Shown in pieces: positions 22,958 to 30,398 of a stretch of 31,702 bases of DNA. This DNA comes from UBA4823 sp034436035. Its GTDB lineage: Bacteria > Chloroflexota > Anaerolineae > Anaerolineales > UBA4823. The stretch covers positions 1 to 31,702 of the forward strand of contig DAOTVW010000039.1 of the NCBI GenBank assembly GCA_034436035.1. The letters are read 5' to 3'. Positions within the stretch are counted from its first letter, which is position 1; every line of letters begins with the position of its first letter. The position numbers and the translations under genes were made by a program. Under the pieces are notes generated by a model. It saw only the letters and a list, made by a program, of their open reading frames with translations. It was not told the origin of the DNA and made no database searches.

Positions 22958-24100
22958 CTATATTTTCCGTAATATATCCAGAGCATGGTTTCCTGCGTAA
23001 ATGGATGCATATTGAGGTGGACCGCCATAAGGACGGGAGTAGGTCTCTTTATTGAGAGGTGTGCTTAAGTAAATCGTTATATTTTGTGCTTGCTGGTATG
23101 GAGTTATCGCAATGCCTATACCACATTCAGCGGAGTGAAAGTCGCGGAATCGTTCAGTGGCTGCGATTAATTCCTCTTCCGATAATGTGCCACTGCATAT
23201 TTCTCCTGCAATAAATCTATCGCTGAATGGACTTAATCGCCGAGTTAAATTGGCATCGCTATTGTTCTCCAAAACCACCAAACGCCAATGATGGGATTTC
23301 AGGGACGTTAGGGCGATTTGCTCTAAAGTTTCTTCGTCGGCGCCGTAAATATTTTCCTTCAGGCGTTTGCGAATTTCTTCTTCAATAGGCTTTATCAGCT
23401 CCTTTGCTTCAACGTCACTTGCGGCTTTAACTGTAATGCGGATATCGACTTGTCCGGAATGGGCAGCCAGCCCAACTGTTGGATTGGTGAGAGTCTCTAA
23501 ATCGGAAATGATCGAATCGATCACCGATTCTCCCATGCCGGCAGTGTGAAGGGTGCGTGTTTTAATCACCCCTTGCAACTGGTAAGTCGCTTTTAGGAAT
23601 GGGATTATGGAATTCTCCATAATATATTCCATTTCCCGTGGTACACCCGGTAAACAGGCAATCGTCTTCCCTTCCTGATGGACTATAAAAGCGGGTGCGG
23701 TACCGACTGGATTTTCGACGGGGATGGCTGTAGCAGGCAGGAATGCTTGACGACGATTGTTTTCCGATGGTTGGCGATGGTAGCGTTGGAAACGTTCTTC
23801 GATTTGTTCCCACAGTTCAGGATGAAATTGCAACTCCACACCCAGCGCCAGTGCGATTGCCGCGCGGGTTGGATCATCAACGGTTGGGCCTAACCCACCC
23901 GTGGAAATGATGATATCACTGCGAGTCAGGGTTTCTTGAATGAGTGCGGCAATACGTTGGATGTTGTCACCGATGGTAGTTTTACGATAAACATCGACAC
24001 CAATTGCATTCAAGCGCCGGGAAAGATAGGTGGCATTGGTATCGTCAATTTCGCCTAATAGAATTTCTGTACCGATAGTAATGATTTCTGCAATTGGCAT
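22958..24100 (-). CDS. cinA: CinA family protein with a degenerate C-terminal domain
   Basis: Competence/damage-inducible protein A, 380 residues. The N-terminal COG1058 domain (1-165) is intact: EIITIGTEILLGEIDDTNATYL, STGGLGPTVDDPTRAA (66-81) and ACLPGVPREMEYI; in other bacteria this domain hydrolyses ADP-ribose or NAD-like pyrophosphates. The C-terminal domain (about 265-380) corresponds to the PncC nicotinamide mononucleotide deamidase. Its catalytic TAESCTGG motif is replaced by VLENNSDA (275-282), so the active serine is Asn278 and deamidase activity should be lost. I start at ATG 24100, which begins MPIAEIITIGTE as in the family; a TTG 24 bases upstream is less likely. First gene of the run to the amidohydrolase. 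Confidence 0.9.
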   Translation of the reverse strand: MPIAEIITIGTEILLGEIDDTNATYLSRRLNAIGVDVYRKTTIGDNIQRIAALIQETLTRSDIIISTGGLGPTVDDPTRAAIALALGVELQFHPELWEQIEERFQRYHRQPSENNRRQAFLPATAIPVENPVGTAPAFIVHQEGKTIACLPGVPREMEYIMENSIIPFLKATYQLQGVIKTRTLHTAGMGESVIDSIISDLETLTNPTVGLAAHSGQVDIRITVKAASDVEAKELIKPIEEEIRKRLKENIYGADEETLEQIALTSLKSHHWRLVVLENNSDANLTRRLSPFSDRFIAGEICSGTLSEEELIAATERFRDFHSAECGIGIAITPYQQAQNITIYLSTPLNKETYSRPYGGPPQYASIYAGNHALDILRKI

Positions 24101-24124
24101 TGTGCCATCTCTCCATTGGTTCAA

Positions 24125-24329
24125 TCTGTCATTTCATGCCATGAGGATTGAGTACGTTTTTTGGTAAAAGATCCAGGATTAATCGTAAAGGACAGCCCTT
24201 AAAAATCATCAGGCTGACCGATGATATTATATTAATCATACCAGAAAGTAGAAGTTATTCCATAAATAATGGTGAGATATTTGATGACCTTGCCCAATAG
24301 AATGCGCCCTATGGTACAATTTCTTTCGT
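24125..24329. other. AT-rich divergent intergenic region
   Basis: 205 bases between cinA (-) and the membrane protein gene (+). On the minus strand a TATAAT at 24226-24231 with a weak -35 (TTCTAC, 16-base spacer) could drive cinA, with a leader of about 120 bases. On the plus strand TACAAT at 24315-24320 sits before the next gene. Short dyad ATGAT/ATCAT at 24221-24239 flanks the minus-strand -10 and could be an operator; its arms are only five bases. Confidence 0.35.
24315..24320 (+). promoter_or_regulatory. -10-like element nine bases before the membrane protein ATG
   Basis: TACAAT at 24315-24320, with nine bases to the ATG at 24330 and no Shine-Dalgarno between. The spacing equals that found at purB. 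A TTGCCC at 24290-24295 is a possible -35 but at a long 19-base distance. Confidence 0.4.
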
Positions 24330-25319
24330 ATGAGTGAAGAACAGAAAATAAACCCACTGAAACCACCAAATTTGATCAAATCCTTAAAAGAGGGATTTGA
24401 TGCCATTGCAAACCATGTTGGTTTGATCCTATTTCCATTAAGTTTGGATTTATTCCTTTGGCTTGGTCCGCATTGGCGAATCAGCCATTTAATTGATCAA
24501 ATGTTACAGACAATGGCGCAAATTTCTGGAAGCGGTCAAACAGATCTGCTGCGCTTAGGCGAGGAATTTTGGAAAACCGCCGCAGAGCGGATTAATTTAT
24601 TTGCGTTGCTGCGCACATATCCGGTGGGTATTTTTAGTTTGATGGCTGGCATGCAACCCATTGATACTCCCTTTGGAAAACCACTTGAACTGCAAGCGAA
24701 TTCTGTTTTCGTCGTTTTTCTGGCCTGGGCAGGGTTAACCCTGGTGGGTATCATCGGCGGTACGATTTATTTTCATGCCGTCGCTCAGGCAACTTTGGAG
24801 GGCCGCTTAGATTGGGGTGATCTCATTCGGCGTTGGCTAGGGCGGATTATTCAGGTCATCCTTTTGACCGTGTTTTGGACTGCACTGATTGCTATGATTT
24901 CCTTACCAAGCAGCTGTCTGATTTCCGTTTTTGCCTTGAGCAATATCTCGATTAGCCAATTTGCGATCCTGCTCATTTTGGGTGTATTAGTCTGGTTGCT
25001 TTTTCCATTGCTATTTTCCCCGCATGGGATATTTGCAAATCAAACCAATATGTGGAATTCTATCAAGCAGAGTGTTCGATTAACGCGCTTTACCTTTCCG
25101 ACAACGACATTGTTGTTCTTACTGGTTTTGGTAATTAATCAAGGATTAGATATCATCTGGCGATTGCCTAAAGAAACATCCTGGCTAATGGTGATCGGTA
25201 TTGCTGGGCATGGTTTTGTAACCAGTGGATTGTTGGCTGCGACATTTGTTTATTATCGCGATGCCACCCAATGGGTGGAGGGGATGCTTGCGCAGATTAA
25301 GGTAGCGTCCATTTCTTAA
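24330..25319 (+). CDS. Polytopic membrane protein, function unknown
   Basis: A 329-residue integral membrane protein. Hydrophobic segments I can see: about 30-46 (VGLILFPLSLDLFLWLG), 128-150 (VFVVFLAWAGLTLVGIIGG), 172-203, 208-230 (FAILLILGVLVWLLFPLLF), 255-270 (TTTLLFLLVLVINQG) and 285-307. The loop between segments 1 and 2 is about 80 residues, amphipathic, and probably outside. A conserved-looking NMWNSIKQSVRLTRFTFPTT stretch resembles the repeat of membrane proteins with DUF975/glycerophosphodiester-phosphodiesterase membrane domains, but the match is too weak for a name. No enzyme motif is present. It precedes gyrB by 35 bases on the same strand, and so may share its transcript. ATG at 24330 lacks a Shine-Dalgarno. 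Confidence 0.85.
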   Translation: MSEEQKINPLKPPNLIKSLKEGFDAIANHVGLILFPLSLDLFLWLGPHWRISHLIDQMLQTMAQISGSGQTDLLRLGEEFWKTAAERINLFALLRTYPVGIFSLMAGMQPIDTPFGKPLELQANSVFVVFLAWAGLTLVGIIGGTIYFHAVAQATLEGRLDWGDLIRRWLGRIIQVILLTVFWTALIAMISLPSSCLISVFALSNISISQFAILLILGVLVWLLFPLLFSPHGIFANQTNMWNSIKQSVRLTRFTFPTTTLLFLLVLVINQGLDIIWRLPKETSWLMVIGIAGHGFVTSGLLAATFVYYRDATQWVEGMLAQIKVASIS

Positions 25320-25354
25320 TGATGGGTGTATGTGAATAAAATATCGGAGGTATT

Positions 25355-27274
25355 GTGGTAAAAGGTAGTACGGATTCGTATAATGCAAAAGATATTCAGG
25401 TGTTGGAAGGCTTGGAGGCCGTTCGTCGCCGGCCTGGGATGTATGTCGGCGGTACAGACATCAAGGCTCTCCATCATCTGATTTATGAAGTCGTTGATAA
25501 TTCAATCGATGAAGCATTGGCTGGCGCTTGTGACCGGATTGAGGTAATCATCCATCCTGATCGAAGCGTGACAGTCACCGATAATGGTCGGGGAATACCG
25601 GTAGATATTCATCCGCAGATGAAAAAACCGGCGTTAGAGGTAGTGATGACGGTGTTGCATGCGGGTGGCAAATTTGGCGGCGGGGGTTATAAAGTCTCCG
25701 GCGGTTTACATGGTGTAGGTGTTTCAGCCGTGAATGCACTTTCTGCCTGGTGTGAAGTGGAAGTTCGCCGTGAGGGGAAAATACACTTTCAGCGCTATGA
25801 ACGCGGCTATCCCACCGGGCCGGTAACGGTGATCGGAAAAGTGGATCCATCCGACACGGGAACAAAAACCACTTTTCGCTATGACGAAGAAATTTTCAAA
25901 GGCGACCTGGATTTCCGCTTTGACACATTGGTTCAACGCTTTCGGGAAATGGCATTTGTCACCAGAGGAGTGACAATTTACTTCTTGGATGAACGCATTG
26001 ATCGGGAAATGACCTTTTATTTTGAAGGTGGAATTACTTCATTTGTGCGGTATTTAAATCGTAACCGCGAGACATATCATCCCGTGGTGCATGTCGAGAA
26101 AGAGGTGGATGGAATTACGGTTGAGGCAGCCATACAATATACGGATGCTTATGCCGAATCGGTCTATTCCTTTGCCAATACGATCAATACCATTGATGGC
26201 GGGACGCACCTGACCGGTTTGCGGGCAGCGATTACCCGCACAATAAACGATTATGCCCGCCGATCGAATCTGTTGAAAGAATCAGATCCTAATTTTAGCG
26301 GTGATGATACCCGAGAAGGATTGACTGCGATCATCAGCATCAAACATCCCGATCCGCAATTCGAAAGCCAAACCAAAGTGAAGTTAATGAATCCAGAAGT
26401 CCAAACTCTGGTACAGCAAATTGTAGGGGATGTATTTGGGGCATTTTTGGAGGAGAACCCCAATGCCGGCAGGGCAATTGTCCAGAAATGTTTGACGTCT
26501 GCCAGAGCACGGGATGCCGCTCGGAAAGCGCGCGATTTGGTTATTCGCAAGTCTGCTTTAGAGAGTTTGACCTTACCGGGAAAATTAGCGGATTGCTCGG
26601 AACGGGATCCGCAAAAAACGGAGCTATTCATTGTCGAGGGCGATTCAGCTGGTGGCAGTGCAAAGCAAGGACGCGATCGGCACTTTCAAGCGATCTTACC
26701 TTTACGGGGTAAGATTTTGAATACGGAGCGGGCGCGTTTGGACAAGATCCTTGCCAGTAACGAAGTAAAAGCACTCATCTCTGCGTTGGGAATGGGCGTT
26801 GGCGATAATTTTGATATATCCGGTTTACGGTATGGAAGGGTGATTATCATGACCGATGCGGATGTGGATGGTTCGCATATCCGCACTTTGTTATTGACCT
26901 TTTTCTTCCGCTATATGCAGCCACTCATTGAAGAGGGCCATTTATACATCGCCCAACCGCCGCTCTATCGGATTGTGCATAAAAACCAAACCATGTATGC
27001 CTACAGTGATGCGGATAAAAACCGGATTCTTCAAGAGTTGGGCAATGCAGCCGAAAAAGCAGTCATCTCCCGCTTCAAGGGCTTGGGTGAAATGAATCCC
27101 ACTCAACTTTGGGAAACGACCATGGATCCTGCGAGACGCACGTTGTTGCTCGTGACCATTGATGATGCCGCCGAAGCAGACCGTACGTTTGATATGCTAA
27201 TGGGTTCCGCAGTACCCCCGCGCAAACGTTTCATTCAAACCCATGCTCGCGAAGTGCGAAACTTAGATATTTAA
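25355..27274 (+). CDS. gyrB: DNA gyrase subunit B
   Basis: ATPase subunit of the type IIA topoisomerase that introduces negative supercoils, 639 residues, the length of the short (non-proteobacterial) GyrB form. GHKL ATPase domain: EVVDNSIDEALAG, DNGRGIPVDIHPQMKKPALE, and the lid GGKFGGGGYKVSGGLHGVGVSAVNALS. The transducer domain follows. The TOPRIM domain has ELFIVEGDSAGGSAKQGRDRHFQAILPLRGKILN and MTDADVDGSHIRTLLLTFFFR. C-terminal tail: RFKGLGEMNPTQLWETTMDPARR. The QGRDRxxQAILPLRGKILN wording favours GyrB over ParE, though a single type II enzyme serving both roles is possible. GTG start at 25355 with GGAGG four bases upstream. No gyrA, recF or dnaN is adjacent, so it is outside the usual replication-origin cluster. 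Confidence 0.96.
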   Translation: MVKGSTDSYNAKDIQVLEGLEAVRRRPGMYVGGTDIKALHHLIYEVVDNSIDEALAGACDRIEVIIHPDRSVTVTDNGRGIPVDIHPQMKKPALEVVMTVLHAGGKFGGGGYKVSGGLHGVGVSAVNALSAWCEVEVRREGKIHFQRYERGYPTGPVTVIGKVDPSDTGTKTTFRYDEEIFKGDLDFRFDTLVQRFREMAFVTRGVTIYFLDERIDREMTFYFEGGITSFVRYLNRNRETYHPVVHVEKEVDGITVEAAIQYTDAYAESVYSFANTINTIDGGTHLTGLRAAITRTINDYARRSNLLKESDPNFSGDDTREGLTAIISIKHPDPQFESQTKVKLMNPEVQTLVQQIVGDVFGAFLEENPNAGRAIVQKCLTSARARDAARKARDLVIRKSALESLTLPGKLADCSERDPQKTELFIVEGDSAGGSAKQGRDRHFQAILPLRGKILNTERARLDKILASNEVKALISALGMGVGDNFDISGLRYGRVIIMTDADVDGSHIRTLLLTFFFRYMQPLIEEGHLYIAQPPLYRIVHKNQTMYAYSDADKNRILQELGNAAEKAVISRFKGLGEMNPTQLWETTMDPARRTLLLVTIDDAAEADRTFDMLMGSAVPPRKRFIQTHAREVRNLDI

Positions 27275-27305
27275 TTGCAGTATTGATTATGTAAAAGAAC
27301 CTTAT

Positions 27306-29399
27306 ATGACCCTTGAAAATGGCTCTCTGATTCTGCAGCGTTATCGGATCATAGAAGTCCTGGGACAAGGGGGCATGGGGGCTATTTATCGGGCGTTGGA
27401 TGAAAACCTGGGGGTAGAGGTTGCGATAAAAGAGAATTTATTCACGACCGAAGACTTTGCCCGTCAATTTCAACGCGAAGCCACGATCCTTGCCAGCTTG
27501 CGCCATCCAAACCTGCCGCGTGTCACGGATCACTTCATCATTGATGGACAAGGGCAATATCTGGTGATGGATTTTATCGAGGGAGAAGATCTCCATCAGC
27601 GGATTGAAAAACAAGGGACGATAACAGAAACAGAAGCCATTCAGATTGGGATTGCCATTTGTGATGCGTTGATTTATCTGGGAGAACGCACCAATCCGAT
27701 TGTGCATCGTGATATCAAGCCAGGCAATATCAAAATAACGCCCAGCGGGGAAATTTATTTAGTCGATTTTGGGCTGGCAAAAATAGTCCAGGCAGATCAA
27801 CTAACCACAACGGCTGCGCGGGCGATGACCCCCGGTTATTCCCCACCAGAGCAATATGGGACGGCGAGAACCGACCCCCGATCGGATATCTATTCGTTGG
27901 GCGCAACTTTGTATGCAGCTGTTAGCGGAAAGATCCCAGAGGATGGACTGGCGCGGTTGATGGGGCAATTGGAATTGACACCGTTGAAGAAACGGAATCC
28001 CCGAATATCGGATGCTTTTGCAAAGTGCATCGAAAAATCACTCGAAGTGAAACCAGAAGATCGTTACGCAAATGCCAATGAGTTCAAACATGCTTTAGTA
28101 GAAATTCAAAATAGTGCGTATAGTAATAGAGGGTTAATTGACTTATCTCCGGATGAAAAACAGACACCTTCCGATGACCAAGGTGAGCAAAAGTATCAGA
28201 GTTACCCTAAGAAGGATTTGGAATCGGTTGTAATTAAACCATCCGAGAAGAATATACTCCCTAAAGTGGGAATTGGTTTAGGATTGCTGCTGATAATGAT
28301 TTCGGTGGGGTGGTGGGCATTTTCTTCTTTGTTCAATACTCCCGTAAAAGATGCCCAGATTGTGCAGCCATCTGAGCCATCCGCACAATACCGTTCCACG
28401 CAAAGCGCTAATATCTTGGCAATTTTACCTTCGGTGACAAAAACGGCTACTCCGCTTAACGAACAGCAAAAACCAACCGCAACAAGGGATATTCGACCAA
28501 CGGTAAGCAGCACAAGACCGCTGCTCGTTCAGAACCCAACAGCAACGCCGATGGGTGGAGGTGTAGGACAGATTGCCTTTGCGTCGGATATGAACGGCAC
28601 AACCCAAATTTACTTAATGAACTTAGATGGCAAGGCTTTGTTTCAAGTGACCGATCTGGCTGAAGGAGCTTGTCAACCCGATTTCTCCCCTGATGGAACG
28701 CGCATCGTGTTCATTTCGCCTTGCATGAACAACCGCGAGCTTTATCCATCAGCCGGGATGTTCATCATCAATGTCGATGGCACAAACATCGTTCCTCTAC
28801 CAAGTGTACCGGGCGGTGATTTTGACCCGGCTTGGGCTCCCGATGGAAATTCGATCCTATTTACTTCGTTGCGGATTGTGCACCGACCACGTATCTATCG
28901 CATGGATTTGACTACATTTGAAGTCCACATGCTTTCTGAACCCTATGGCGTAGATTATCAAGCAGCCTGGTCAGCGGATGGCAAGCGCATTGTGTATGTA
29001 TCCCGCAAGCTTGGACCGACGGATATTTGGGTCATGAACGCGGACGGAAGCGAATCCAGACGGGTAACCTTGAGCGGCTCCAATATTGACTCCTCACCGG
29101 TCTGGTCTGTAATTGGTTCCAATATCGTATTCACTCAGGTTCCATTGGCAGGTGGAATTCCCCGCCTGGCTAGCGCAGCGTTTGTGGAAGGCAAAGTGGT
29201 GGAATCGCAATTTGATTTTGGACCAATACCAGTGCGCGAAGCGACTTTTTCCCCGGATGGATTATGGTTGATCTTTGAAAGCTGGCCAGATGGGGTTAAC
29301 CATGATATTTATCTCAGTTCTGCAAATGGCGCTGGGCGACAGCAAATTACCAGTTTTCCCTCAAATGAATTCGATGCGGTCTGGCGGCCAACACCCTAA
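27306..29399 (+). CDS. Transmembrane Ser/Thr kinase with PD40/TolB-like propeller
   Basis: Hanks-type kinase, 697 residues. Cytoplasmic kinase domain about 12-270: GQGGMGAIYRA (20-30), K42 in VAIKE, HRDIKPGN (H134, D136, N141), DFG at 154-156 and TPGYSPPEQYG. A polar juxtamembrane region leads to one membrane helix (about 321-343) and a Ser/Thr/Pro-rich stalk (345-418). The external part (about 418-697) is a TolB-like beta-propeller with PD40 repeats: IAFASDMNGTTQIYLMNLDG, FSPDGTRIVFIS, WAPDGNSILFTS, WSADGKRIVYVS, MNADGSESRRVT, FSPDGLWLIFES. This looks like a receptor kinase whose sensor is a propeller. It begins 31 bases after gyrB, preceded only by a weak AAAGAA, and ends overlapping the convergent lipoprotein gene by four bases. 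Signal and targets unknown. Confidence 0.93.
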   Translation: MTLENGSLILQRYRIIEVLGQGGMGAIYRALDENLGVEVAIKENLFTTEDFARQFQREATILASLRHPNLPRVTDHFIIDGQGQYLVMDFIEGEDLHQRIEKQGTITETEAIQIGIAICDALIYLGERTNPIVHRDIKPGNIKITPSGEIYLVDFGLAKIVQADQLTTTAARAMTPGYSPPEQYGTARTDPRSDIYSLGATLYAAVSGKIPEDGLARLMGQLELTPLKKRNPRISDAFAKCIEKSLEVKPEDRYANANEFKHALVEIQNSAYSNRGLIDLSPDEKQTPSDDQGEQKYQSYPKKDLESVVIKPSEKNILPKVGIGLGLLLIMISVGWWAFSSLFNTPVKDAQIVQPSEPSAQYRSTQSANILAILPSVTKTATPLNEQQKPTATRDIRPTVSSTRPLLVQNPTATPMGGGVGQIAFASDMNGTTQIYLMNLDGKALFQVTDLAEGACQPDFSPDGTRIVFISPCMNNRELYPSAGMFIINVDGTNIVPLPSVPGGDFDPAWAPDGNSILFTSLRIVHRPRIYRMDLTTFEVHMLSEPYGVDYQAAWSADGKRIVYVSRKLGPTDIWVMNADGSESRRVTLSGSNIDSSPVWSVIGSNIVFTQVPLAGGIPRLASAAFVEGKVVESQFDFGPIPVREATFSPDGLWLIFESWPDGVNHDIYLSSANGAGRQQITSFPSNEFDAVWRPTP

Positions 29400-29998
29400 C
29401 TTCCATTTTGGTTCAAGACATATTCACAGTTGTTCCATTGAAATTTACTGCCAGGTTTGATGATCAGCTGCCAGTTCGCCAGTTTCGGATCGACATCGAA
29501 AGCGAGATAGGTGTGCCAGGCGATATTGGTTGGAATTTTGTCTTGATAAAAGTTTTCGCCACGGCGGATGTATAGATAATTCGTCGCTGCCGCATGGGGG
29601 ATTGTGTCAAATTCTTCTCCATTGACAAAATAATGAAGGTGATAATCTTCACTGAAAATAGGAATGACTTGGTTGGTTTGGTTGATCGCCTCAATATGCA
29701 AGATCAAGAATGTACCTTTGGCATGGTGTTCAAAGAGATCTTTTACGAATTCGAGCGGTGGCAAAATACGAAACACGAGGTCGGAACATTGTGGGGTTTG
29801 GTCGGATAGGGGAGGTGTTGGGCTTGGCGTAATGACAGATGAGTCGGTTGGGGTGGGATGGCTGATTCGAGTGATCGAAGGATCGGGTAAAGTGGAAGTT
29901 TGTTTTGGTGTATTTTCCGTTGCACTTGGGTAAACGGGCATCAGACGGCAGGCGAGAATGTTCAAAAGAATACAGCTGAGGATGATAAGGTTTTTCAT
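29396..29998 (-). CDS. Putative lipoprotein, function unknown
   Basis: A 200-residue secreted lipoprotein candidate. From the ATG at 29998 the protein starts MKNLIILSCILLNILACRLM: a lysine, a hydrophobic core and a lipobox LNILAC with Cys17 as the lipidated residue. The Ser/Thr/Pro-rich stretch that follows (about 25-65) is typical of a surface tether. The remainder (about 68-195) is a beta-rich domain with LVFRILPPLEFVKDLFEHHAKGTFLILHIEAINQTNQVIPIFSEDYHLHYFVNGEEFDTI, reminiscent of immunoglobulin-like DUF4352 ('telomeric repeat-binding factor-like') lipoproteins; that link is tentative. An upstream in-frame ATG at 30040 would overlap the aconitase X small subunit gene and would spoil the signal peptide. 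It follows that gene by ten bases on the same strand. Confidence 0.8.
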   Translation of the reverse strand: MKNLIILSCILLNILACRLMPVYPSATENTPKQTSTLPDPSITRISHPTPTDSSVITPSPTPPLSDQTPQCSDLVFRILPPLEFVKDLFEHHAKGTFLILHIEAINQTNQVIPIFSEDYHLHYFVNGEEFDTIPHAAATNYLYIRRGENFYQDKIPTNIAWHTYLAFDVDPKLANWQLIIKPGSKFQWNNCEYVLNQNGS

Positions 29999-30008
29999 GA
30001 GCGGTTTT

Positions 30009-30398
30009 CTATTGGATTTCAATGATGCCATTTTCTCCATCTACATCGATTTCAACCCCATCCGCAATTTGCTCGATGGGGATTTGATCCACACAGGGGA
30101 TTTCAGCAATGATGCAGCCTACAGCGGTAATCGGTTCGCATTCCCGGTTGATGATCGCGAGCGGGGCAAGCCCATTTTGTTTCAACCGATACAGGGTGTA
30201 GGAGCCGACGGTGGAGCCACTGCCGCTGGGAAAGATCAATATTTTCTGGGCGATGGATTCCCCTTTTCGATCATGGTCTTTCTGCACGATAATGCCCGTG
30301 TCGGCATCGATCCCGCCAAAGAACGAAATCATTTGGCGGCAGACTAAAGTCGTTCCATGTGCTTTACCTGGGTAAATTGAACGTCCCTGCAGGATCAT
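30009..30398 (-). CDS. Aconitase X small subunit (swivel domain, DUF126)
   Basis: Swivel-domain subunit of a two-chain aconitase X dehydratase, 129 residues. It shows the DUF126 pattern: GRSIYPGKAHGTTLVCRQMISFFGGIDADTGIIVQKDHDRKGESIAQKILIFPSGSGSTVGSYTLYRL, with the serine-rich IFPSGSGSTVGSY loop expected at the active site, and the C-terminal VDGENGIIEI. The gene starts inside the last codons of the large-subunit gene (ATGA overlap at 30395-30398), so the subunits are translationally coupled. In archaea such pairs are phosphomevalonate dehydratases; in bacteria related enzymes act on cis-3-hydroxy-L-proline. Which applies here is open. Confidence 0.93.
   Translation of the reverse strand: MILQGRSIYPGKAHGTTLVCRQMISFFGGIDADTGIIVQKDHDRKGESIAQKILIFPSGSGSTVGSYTLYRLKQNGLAPLAIINRECEPITAVGCIIAEIPCVDQIPIEQIADGVEIDVDGENGIIEIQ

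Noticed and set aside
29594..29933. Plus-strand frames opposite the lipoprotein gene
   Set aside because: They are shadows of the Ser/Thr/Pro-rich coding region on the minus strand; no ribosome-binding site and no family resemblance.
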